Of a DNA stretch of 64,000 nt, positions 40,301 to 52,300 are shown one piece after another. The stretch is from positions 93,518 to 157,517 of the forward strand of contig KN882704.1 of NCBI GenBank assembly GCA_000934455.1. Reading direction: 5' to 3'. The stretch is from Apostichopus parvimensis (lineage: Eukaryota; Echinodermata; Holothuroidea; Aspidochirotida; Stichopodidae). Position 1 is the first letter of the stretch; every line of letters begins with the position of its first letter. The notes under the pieces were generated by a model. The model saw nothing but the letters and a program-made list of their open reading frames with translations. It was not told the DNA's origin and did no database searches. Position numbers and translations under genes: made by a program.

Positions 40301-43300
40301 AATTAGCATATTGCCTTAATACTTGAATCTTAACATAAAAGAAGCCTATCCAATTATCAAACTAAGTACATTTAATACCCCTGCTGGTCTTGACATTCAA
40401 TTTTCCCCCGACAGCTTCCAGCTTCTAACGACGTTGATAGATGAGATTTTTCCAGCTAGCCTGGATTTCCTGAGCCAGTCTGGATGCTCCTTCATCTTAG
40501 AGACGGACCTAACGCCATCCAAGGAGTCTCTGGGCCCTGGGTTGAGAGAGGTGTCGACCTTCGTCAAGATATTAGGAGCACTCTTAAGTATTTACTTCAA
40601 AAGAGAGGAAGTCGCTATGGACACCGATCCTGAAGTCAAGAAGCCAATAGGTGAATGATTTTACTTTTTTTTTTTGTTAAAAAAAAAGAAGAAAAAATGT
40701 TACTTCAATTGAACTGATTCTGATTGTTATCAAGATTCAACCCAGAAAGCAGCAGAAGGGGTGGGATTTCTAGAGATATTCTACCTTTATATTTTTATAT
40801 ACATTGTAAATGAAGAAACAATTATTCCATTGTTTATAATACTTATTCATGTATTCATAATATTTCCCTCCGTATAAATAAGACAACAAACCTCTGTTAA
40901 GTCTTATAATGGTTCAAGTTGCAATAATCCTGCTTCTAATAATAATAATAATAATAAATTACATCTATATAGCGCTTAATACAGCGTTTCAAAGTGCTTT
41001 ACAAAGTAGGAAAGAGACAAAGGAAACCAAGGGAAAAAGAAACTAGGAATTAAACAGAAATGTTTTAAGTTGTCTCTGAAAATACAAAGGAAGGGAGAGT
41101 CACGAACGTGAAATGGGAGTTCGTTCCAAAGAGAAGGCGCAGCGACAGCAAAGGCACGATCGCCATAACGAGTGCGGGTCTTTTTTTTTTTCTTACTGCT
41201 TTTCTGATTTTGTTGTGTTTTTTTAGAGAACAAGTTAACAGCCCTCCTGTCTCCCAGTGTCTCCTCTATCAGCTCCAGACCAGCTAGTTGTAATCCTTCT
41301 GTGCTATTATCATCCATGTTCGTCTTCTCCTATATCTGGGGTTTCGCTGGACACTTGCATGAAAGGTATGTGTTATGTTAATAACAAGCACCAGCATGGC
41401 AGGCAAGTTATGTTACAAAGCTATAAGCAGACCAGACTGATGAGTCTACAGACTCAATTACTTATATCCTAGCATATCTACCAAGAGTGGATCTGGGTTG
41501 AGGGGGGGGGGTGTTGAGGGGTTTACCCCACCCCTTTCAACCTCACACAAAAATTGAAAAGAAGTTGTTAAGCACATTGTTGCATTTAGACATAGGAAAG
41601 ACCTAATCTATGGTCTTAATATGTCTCAGAAAGCACCATTTGACGTCTAAAAGTTTTACTTTTTTCTGGGGAGGAACCCACAGGTGCCTCACATGGAAGT
41701 CGCCTTTAACAACCCCGGGGCCATAAATTCCTTGATCATCCACCCTTGTTGCTTGTATTTGTGTACTCGCCCTCACAGAAATTTTATTTATACTTGATGC
41801 AGTGTTGAATTGCTAGTATAGATACTGTACTACTGCAAGCTTATGTGAACCCACTCATGCTTTAAGCCTTGTACATAGTGTTTATTTGTACTCATACCAA
41901 GGGGAATTCAACGTATACCAGTGAAGATGCAGTAGTTGTACTTATACTGCAAGTGTGATGTAGACATAGAACAGCAGAGGTATTTGTAGAGGACTGAAGT
42001 TTGAAAAAGGGAGCCCCAAAAATGTAGTAAATTTTGAAGTAAACATTTTTGGATATTTTGCAGAGCTATCGACTACAGCTTAAATACTTCTTCTGTGCAT
42101 TAAGCATAGAAGCCAAAAATGGAGTAGAATTCTTTTTATAAATACAAAAATAAGTTTTAATTTCACATGAAACTCAACGGGACTGTCTAATAACAGCAAA
42201 ATCTTGTATGTAAACATTCATATGTGTAAATAGCTAGTAGCTTTAATATAATTCATTGTGATAGGCAATCAATTTAACAATCCTAGCTTCTTCCTGGAAA
42301 CTTGACCAAAACCTACAAGAAAAAATTTGCATGGGAAAAACTCAACGAGTGAACAGCTGCTAGAAGAAAAGATCTCAGAAAATGATGAGCTTTCTTGAGT
42401 TCAGCTTCCGGAAATATCTTCCAGTACACTTTACGATAAAGTTGTAAAATCTCTCTTCAGGTACTGGGAAAAATTTGAAGCGTTTGCCCGTCACATCCTG
42501 TCCAGATCTTCGTTGGATATAATGATACCGTCAGAAGAGTCACTGTTTGACTACCATGTGGATCCAACCCAGGGCATCCTGGTGTCCTTCTCTGATAAGT
42601 CTCAAGATAGGATAAAGACTATGCCATCTGGATACACTGTCATACCTCAGGTAAGAGGCTAGATTAATGGCTTGTAAAAATAAAATATAAATAAATAAAA
42701 AATATGCAAAGTGCTCACATACTGCAAAATGGGTGGGCATGCAAAATCAAAACAAGATGTGAAAGTGACAGTTTTTGTTGGGGGAGGGGGGAGAAGAAAA
42801 GAGGGAGGTAGATTCCAAGGTTGCTTGAGGGGGGGGGTGAACCTTCTCACCCATTATTTTCCTTCAATCATTCTTATCTTTTCCCAACATTTTTGCTTCT
42901 CCTCCTTTGTGTTTTATGGGGGCACAACACCCTCCTAACCCCTGTCCTTCCTCACATCCTTCCCCTGAAATGGTTACACTTGTTTATAATATCTTGATCT
43001 TAATACTCAATCTGTCTTTTTCCTCTTCAGATGGAGAGATACTCTCATCTTGTGGATCTCCTCTTACCTACCAGTCCTATACTCCTCTGTGGTGCTCCCG
43101 GAGTAGGGAAGAGTGCTCTTGTTCAGGTATATTAGTTAAACATCGTCAGGAATTTTGTGTCTTTTGTCTTAGTAATTACATCTCTTTGTGCCTCTCTTGA
43201 CGGCTTACGGTGTGCTACAGCTGCATAGAATGTCTTAAATTAGCCATCCAGTTTATGTAGTAAGTACATTGTACAATAAATAACTAATAATATTCCAAAC

Positions 43301-46300
43301 TTTGCTTTGTTCATGCAATGTCTGTCTGTTTGTCCTGTTTCGTTTTAACCTCTTTGTCCTGGTCAAATATTATAATCATATTTACATAACCATCAGATTC
43401 ACACCAATTTCACAGTTCTTGTTTTATTTCAGTACTTCGTGTATCCCGAACACCAAGTTCCACAATTTTTCCACTAGGCAGTCTGTCTGTCTGTATGTTT
43501 GCCTGTCTGTCTGTCTATCTGTCTGCCTATCTGTCTGTCTGTCTGTCTATCTGTCTGTCTGTGCATCCATTAATAACATCTCACAACTCTCTTTTACAAA
43601 AAAATATTTGCCAACTGTTTCAATCCTGTTGTATTTCCAGAACTTGGTGCATCCCAAGCACCCCTACACCAAGCTCCACTTTTCTCCAGTCTTTAGCCAA
43701 ACCATGTTAGAGGATGGTCTGTCTTCCAAGCTAAGACCGATGAGCGTCGCTCTGAATCCCTCGCTGGCATCTAAAGGAGTGACAGCCGCCGGCGGTGGTC
43801 GGCCGATGTTCTTTATCGATGATATGAATTGCTGCTCCAAGAATCCTAGAACAGGTATCCACTCTATAGTTTACATGACTCTCTTGAAATGATACCCTCC
43901 CTCTAAAATATACACCGGGTTAAATATTTTGAATGAAACAATCAGCAATGGTCAGTATTTCGTGTCGGATGATGGAATGGGACCGGTAACATTATTGGGT
44001 AGCGGGGTATGTTGCCGTAGGGGTTGATTAAATGTTAGGCTACAGAGCCTTGAAATTAACCCCCTCGATCACTCGAAGTAAACGGGTTAAAAAAGTGCAA
44101 GTTGATATTTGGTAGATTTATTCTCTTCTTCTGTATCTCTCAAATTAATATTGAATCATGTTGTAAGAAATGATTTGAAGTTCCATCACGTTGAGTTATA
44201 CAGCTAGCATGTTTTACAAAACTTTGCAAGATCCTTCTGATTTGTAATACTTCAGATCTGAAATCTGGAAAATATCTCCATGGTAACTTAAAAAAACAAA
44301 CTTAAAGTAGCTTAACAGAGTAAAAATTAAACATATCAAGTACTACTTATATGACACTAATTCTCTTTTGTTTAAATTGCAAAAAATTGTAATGAAATGA
44401 CTTTCAATACACTTTGATTTTTCCTTTTTGTTTCCTTCTCAGGTGGAATTCCAAATCTGGAACTTCTTCGGCAGTTACACTCCCGGTGTGGATACTACAA
44501 CCGTAAATCCTTCACCTTCCAAACCCTGGAGCAATTCAGCTTCCTGTCCCTCTGTGGTCCCCCTACAGAGGCAGGTGTGGGGGGAGGGGAGGCCTGTCAC
44601 TCTCTCAGCCCCCGGTTGACAAGGCTGTTGACGGTGTTCATGTTTAACTCCCCGGACGTGGAGTCCGTGTTGGCTATGCACGGGAGTAACCTTACTAGCT
44701 GGTTGGAGGAATTCCCAGCGTATTCTCTCGCTCGTCACCAAGAACTCGCCAAGGTGAGAAAGCTTGAGAGGGTCAAAGTACCATATCACACAAATGAGTA
44801 GTATGCTAGATTTGATATTCGTATATAAAGTTATATTGAATATGAAAGAAACTCAATAAGAGCCAAATGAGCCAAAAAAAATCAAAATCAAATCAACACA
44901 CTACTTGTCTACTACACAGGCTATTCTTGTAAATGTGTTGAAGTTAGAGGGATTGCTGAATATGATCTCAGCAGGATCTTCTTCACGGACAAAATGCATA
45001 CACCTGAATATCAACTATCATTATAAGAAGATTTCTACATGTTGCAATTCCTACATTCTACTTACCATTTTTCCTTCACCACTATCAGATCAACCTGACA
45101 TTTTGTATCAAGAATTTATAGCCCCATCACTCCACCCCACCCCACCCCACCCCTCAGTCATCAGTATTGTCCCCAAGTTTTCGAGACAGTGTCAGAAAAT
45201 GATCAACTTCAACAAGCATATTTCCCGCCACCCTAAAAAAGTAGTTACCCACACCAAGACATTTAATTATCAAATTCTAACATTTCTCTTAAACATGGAG
45301 GTTGAGAGCCTCTGGGAAGCTACTTTTGTAAACTTCTAGCAAATATTTTAGCATATTTTTTTGCCACTCCTGATTACCTTTAAGTAGTTCCTTATATCCG
45401 ATTATCTTGACTTGATATCAACATAATGAATATTCATAAATCATAATACTTACACTTGCACTCTTCAAACCCTATATCAACGCAATGTGGTTATTAAGTC
45501 AGTCAACTGTGTTTCTTGATCTCTTCCTGTGCAGGCCATACTCTCGGCAACAGTGGCATTGCACGACACGGTCAAGCGACATTTGACCTGTACGCCGTCC
45601 AACCCTCACTATATCTTCTCTCACCACGATATCCATCATGTGGTATCGGGCCTGCATCTTCTCTCTGCTAGGAGTAGCAGGGGAGAGAATAGACCCAAAC
45701 ATGGCCAGAGGAGGGTTGGAGGAGGTGGAGGAGGAGGTGGAGGAAGTAATTGATATTTTCAATACGCTTATTAACCCATATCTATATTTATGTCATATTT
45801 TGACCGTATGATATGATGTATTTTTATTATATGTCACATATTATTTTAATTTTAAGTATGATCGTAGTCAAACAAATGTAGACAACCCTCACAGGGTTGT
45901 TTCATTCAATTTGCAATACTTATTAAACAATTAATTATATATTTAGCTCTTAGAAAGAGTACCCCAACAACTTTGTTAACTGACATGACTCTTAATCTTG
46001 AAATGCACAAATTAAAACATACATAACTCAGCAGATTATTTAAAGTGTATTTTTTGGGCTTTTGATTGATTTACAAATGGAAGTTTGAATAAATGACATG
46101 GTATACTTGAATGTTCTATAGACTACGTGATTCAGTCGATAAATATGTTAACCCGCATGAACTCTGTCGGTACATCTCTCTCTGTTGTTACGAACAGGTC
46201 GTCGTCAGTCACAGGCGTATCGCGGTAGTTTGCAGCTGACTACAATGGCGCCCCCTATGATGAGATCTGTGATACGATTGTGGTGTCATGAAGTTACTCG

Positions 46301-49300
46301 GACGTACACTGACAGAATAACGTCAGTTTCAGGTGAGAAGATTTTCAATTTCACGTATCCGAAAATACTTTTCTAAGATTTTACACTGATATTACATTGT
46401 TACCAATGTTCAATACCACATATGCAGCCTTTAATAGAAGAACAAGGGTCCATCTCAATGTAATTTGCATATGTAACATCATTTGCATATCTCATCCTGC
46501 ATATATCTTGCAGCCATGTCTTGTTTGATTTTCCTCCAAACAGAAACTTTTTTTACACTTCTTTATAGTCTATTGATTCAACCATAAAGTATCATGAATT
46601 TAGTAGTGTTAGAAATGAAAAAACAAATTTAATGGTAAATAATTCCTGGATGGAATACCAGCAGTAATTTACTTAGATTCTGATTTCATTCCTGCTACTC
46701 TAGATATGGACTGGTTCTCAGCAATGCTCGAAGACACTGTTGAACAATATTTCTGCGTCGCTGAGGGTCCGAATCTACCCCCCTCCCCTTCCCTCATACT
46801 TGAGGAACCATCCCTTTGTTCCCTCCCCTACCAAGAATCCCTGTCATCGGAAAAGATCGAGCCGACCGAGGAGGAGGATTCTGTACCTCGTCCGATTAAC
46901 ACCTCCCCCGAGCCCCAGAAAGGTTTGTTACGTTCATCTAAGTCAATCCTAATCTGGGATAAATTTTTTATTTTTTTTTAAATTTTGACATAAGTATCCT
47001 TTGTTGCAGTTTGTTGAAAAATCATTGTGGTTCTCTTTTAATGCAATGCACGAGAAATTATGAGATTTGACCACTTTTCTGGTCATTTTTAAAGTGAAGT
47101 CACCTCGGCCATACTAAAATACTTAACCCTTGAATTGCTTTAATATCAAGTAAGCACTTAACTTTCATGGGGCAACAGAGCAAGAAATTCAACGCTCGGT
47201 GAATCCAAAACATACATATTCTTGTCGTTAGAAAGTCATGAATGATTATTTTGGAAATATCTTAAAGTGTGCCAAGCTTTAATATAAACACAATACTTAA
47301 GTCAGATAGTGGTAAACGTCTAGGGCAAAGTTCATGCGAACATTAAGCTCTTGTTTGTTTTGTTTTTTGTGTCTGTGAAATCTGTGCACTTGAAATACAA
47401 ATGAAAGGGGCAAAGGTCAAAATATTGAAACAGACAAAAAGAAAGAAAATTTTATATTTGTAATATGTTCAATTTTAAGTTTCTGTTCATCAGTAGAAAC
47501 ATGGACATGAATTCTTGCACTGTGTTAACAATGCAATATAAATCTTACACCAGCTCAAGTGTGATGTTTTCTTTGATTAAATTTGCTTTTGTTTTTGTTT
47601 CTGGACATGTTTGCTTTTGTTTTAAATTTTTATTAATTTGCTAATGATTGATATACTAATTATGTCATATATAATTCCATGTATGAATTCTTGGCATTGG
47701 CAAGTATACTTTTATAATCATATTAAACAAGTAACATAATTATTGATTTTTTATCATTATTATTTTTTTATTTATTTGTTTCTTTGTTGTTGTATTTTTT
47801 GGCACATTTTATCGTGTGGAGTGTTTTCATGACAAATGTTTATAACGCATTCATTTGTACAAATATTTTTCCAATTTTTAACCTTTATTTGCTATGTCAT
47901 CTTGTGATATGCACTTAATATGTTTAACCATACACACCCCCCTCTCATCCCCCCTCACTCACAGCACTTACATCCTCCAGCACCTTCATCGGTCTCCCTG
48001 CAGTCACCACACCTAATTCAGACTCACTGGATTCCGAGGGGGTACAGTCTGATTTTCACAGCCGTCCCTTATCTACGCCAGGTTGGTACTCACTCGCTGT
48101 GATTGATTATATTGTTTGCAATGAAGGGGTACAACCAGTCCCAGATTGACATTCGTTGGGGTCCTAAGGTACCGAATGCATGCCCCCTCCCCATACCCTT
48201 CTTTATCATGTTTTGCAGGCACAATCCCCTTGAAGTGTTCACAGCAGCTCCTTAACCTTGGTGCTCCTTGACCTTGTCAGCCTCTTGGCTGTAGGTCCCT
48301 TAGCTGTCGGGCCCTTGGCTGTAGAGCCCTTGGCAGTAGGGCCCTGGCTGTAGGTCCCTTAGCTGTGGGGTCCTTGGCTGTGGGGTCCTTGGCTGTAGAG
48401 CCCTTGGCATTAGGGCCCCTGGCTGTGGGGCTCTTGGCTATGAGGGCTCTTGGCTGTAGGTCCCTTAGCTGTGGGGCCCTTTCCTGTGTGGGCCTTTGGC
48501 TGTAGAGTCCTTGGCAGTAGGGCCCTGGCTGTGGGGCTCTTGGCTGTGGGGCTCTAGGCTGTGAGGCCCTTGGCTGTGGGGCTCTTGGCTGTGAGGGCTC
48601 TTGGCTGTGTGGACCCTTGGCTGTGGGGACTCTAGGCTGTGGGGATCTCCTTGACCTTGGTAGCCCCCTAGGTACTTACCTCATCGGTGGTATTGGATAA
48701 TTTATCACTGGGCACAACAGACACTGTGTAAAACAGCTTTAAAAGGAATTATTGAACACGTCAATCATTTTGATTCATTGTATTCAAGTTCTGCTTTATT
48801 GTTTATAGTTTTAAATTGATAGTTCATTGTTGAGTAGGAATTTATGCTTAGCTCAGAGTTGAAAGTCTGTTTCACAAATTGTATGAAAGATATGTCGAGG
48901 AGTGTTGCTGGACTGGGGTAGTGCCACTTTCTTCAGGTGCTACAGTGTTTTTGAAATTGTTGGTGATTTATAATGGTTAGTGAAGAGTAATAAGTATAAT
49001 TTAAGCTTGAAATTTAGAATGTTCCTAACAGCATACTCTCATAAAGCATAATATGTTATTTAAAAGGCAAAGTTTCAATCAAGCATTCCCCTTGTTTAAA
49101 ATGTAAAATTTCCCATACAAATGCAGCAATTTAAAAAATTTCAACATTGTTATACCTTTATCACTGATATTCGAAATACTGTCAGTTGTGTATTTTCTGT
49201 TAAGTCTGTGAGAGTTGAATGATATTGGGTTGAAGGTAGGTCTCTACAGCCCTTGCCACTTGGCTAAGTCAGGGAGTAATTTATTGTTCCTATCTTGTGT

Positions 49301-52300
49301 AGCAGGCTTGAAGTGTCTGAATTTTGTGTCTTTATAAAAATAATATGGTTGCTTTGTAAAAAAAACTGCTATACATCTTTGCACTTGACAATTTTACATA
49401 GTATTTTGCTATGCGATACCGGATAAATTATACCCTGTAAATGACAGTCTACCTTCACAACTTGCTTCTTCGGTATATATATATATAAGTTCGGTACTGA
49501 AAAAGATATCGCAAGGATACTAACATTGGATCCTCTAATATTTTATGATAATAATGATATGACACGCATCATGTAACTTGTGAATATATTCCTTGCAATT
49601 GATTGATTAATTTATTTGTTTTTTTTGGGGGGCAATATTCTCAACCTTGGCAGGGTCGTTAGATAAAGACCAACAACCACTGCCACCGATAGCCACCGGG
49701 AAAGAACCTGCTGTGGAAGACACAGAAGGTGAGAAAATTTTTTAACTACTATGATATTTTTATTTCGGAAAGAATCAGTTTCCTTTGAGATTATCTGCGT
49801 TTGTGTATAACAATTTTACTTGAATTATTGAAAATATTCTGCAATTTTGTGATTTAATTTGTTTTAAAGTTTCATTTTGTGTTGACTTTGTGACAATCAG
49901 GTGGAACATATACTAAACCGTTAAGGAAAGTTGTGATAAAACTGAACAAATGAGCTGCTACTTTAGGTTGCAAAAATCCTACCAGGATTGAGGGAATATG
50001 GCATAAAAATTGTAATATTTGCAAATGAAATCATAACAGATTACATTATCGGACACAAAATATTCTGCATTCGATTAAATTGGTTAGCTTTTCTATAAAT
50101 TAGGAATCAAACCAAACTGCTGGAAAAGCACATACATTTGGGTGTTGAACTATATGTAAATTTGGCATGACTAGGTCAGAACAATGCAAGGTTACAACTC
50201 AACGCAAAATAAAGATTTGATACTTGTTGTCCAAAGTAATGATAAATATTTCAAAAATTATTACATCATGTGATATAAACAAAGCCTAGTTATTATTGTT
50301 GCTTTTCATGTTATAAAACTTTCACATTCTAACTTTGTTTCTCATGTTGACCTTTGTTGCTATGACAACAGTTCTCTTTCTGCATTTCATATGCAAAATA
50401 TACAGCTTATTTCTTTCTTTAGAGAAAAAGATACTTATTAATTTGACTGAATTTTTCTTGGCTGTCGTATTTTTAGATCTACCTCTGAAGCATGAGCCTC
50501 ACCCTCCATTAGTAAAATCATCTAACCACGGAAAGCAGATCACAAAGAACAGGAGATGCTCGAATGAAGATAAAAGGTCACATTCTCCCAGGAAAGGAGT
50601 CACCTTTAAACCAGGATTGCTCAGTGACTCGGGAGCTGAAACCCTCCTCGGTGGTCCTCTTATCACCATGGAACAGGTTAGTTTACAGGAAGAAGTGATG
50701 CATGCTGGGTAGTTAACAAATATCAGATTGTTTCACCCAGGGAGTTTATAAAAGGTATATTATGTCACTGGTTGAAAGGGGAATGGATGTGCTTGGCACC
50801 ATGTAAGAATATTCTACAGGAAGAAGTGGTGCATGCTGGGTAGTTGTTAACAAACATGGATGAAGATTGTTTCACCAAGGGAATTAATAAAGGTATATTA
50901 TGCTGCTGATTGAAAGGGAATAGGTCTGTTTATCACCATGTAAGACTCAGGGAATATTCTACAGGAAGAAGTGATGCATGCTGGGTAAAAAAATGTTTGA
51001 CTCTACATCATGATCTTCGTTTGGATAATATGTAATGTTCTTTAAGTTAATAAAACATATAGCCTAATGTTTCCCAAGCACACCTTCTACATCATGATAT
51101 ATTGATAACAGTTCAGCAATATTTTTTCTACAGCTTAAAAGTCATGATGAACGTCTGACAGACATAGCTATGTCTAAATTTATCGCCACCGGCCAGAAGG
51201 AAACAGAGAAAGGTAAGGGTCACCTTACAGACATGATGTTTGTTGCCATAACAACCTGCACTTAGCATCAGGTTATAATTTGTGTGTCATTATATGCTTT
51301 CGTGTTTGTCAAAAGAGAGTTATAATAAATCAAAACTCTGGAGTAGCATAGTTACTTACAGCAGAATAACTTTCGAAAATAATAAATACAGAGTCTAAGC
51401 AAAAATGATAGAATGTTTACTGCAAATTTATAACATCTCTATTGCTATATCTCTGTGTGTCAATGTCCATGGTAGCAATTAGTTATGTAGTGTGGATTCA
51501 CCCATAGGAAGTGCTGGATTCAAACTGACTTTTACATCTTTAATCAAAATTTATTTGTCTAAGGTCTTTTTCTTTTCTATCTGGTGAATAACTGTAGTCA
51601 CTATGGGCATGGTGAATTCTTGTAGTATTATTTGTGTTGCAATATTATTCTTTATAGCACTTTAGTTTAATACCATGCTGGATTTGTAAAACTGAAGTTA
51701 AAGTAGTTTCCTTTCCAAAATATGCTTGAACTCTCCAAATGATTTCACTAAAAGCGATTGGGTTTAATCATAAATTTGTACTAAAAGATTTTTTAGAAAA
51801 CATTTGCCCTTTATGTGTCCATGGATGTTTTGATTTCTCCTTAGGTTACTGGTAGATTTTTCAGGGGAAATTTGTATTCAATTTATCTATGGTGGTTTTC
51901 TTTTGCATTTTATATTGGTTACCATATTTTATAGGTAATATTTGTGTTTATTTTATCCTTGGAGGTTTCTAATGTTTTGGTTTTGTTTGTATAGGATTAC
52001 AGATTTGGTGGAGGAAATTTGTATTCAGTTTATCCTATTTCATTGCATTTATTTGTTTTTCCTCAAAGTACAAAATATTGAAATAGTGACAAAGTAATAC
52101 TAATTAACAACAGTCATCGCACAATGAGAAGGGACACCTTAGTAGGCTTAACTAGTAGAGTCACTCCCGAGAATAAAAGGAAAAAGAAAACATATTTTTA
52201 CATTGATATCGATTACTTGTTTTTCTTTTTCGTAGGTTCCGTACATTGTAGCGAATATTTGCATGTAGCTTTTTCCATGGAGTTTTCTTTCATTTCTCAA

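Noticed and set aside
33716-41179. Reading the GDRAFSVAAPSL segments as host exons
   Set aside because: This motif is the C-terminal end of L2/CR1-type reverse transcriptases; the two copies are in opposite orientation with ATT tails and do not fit the dynein frame.
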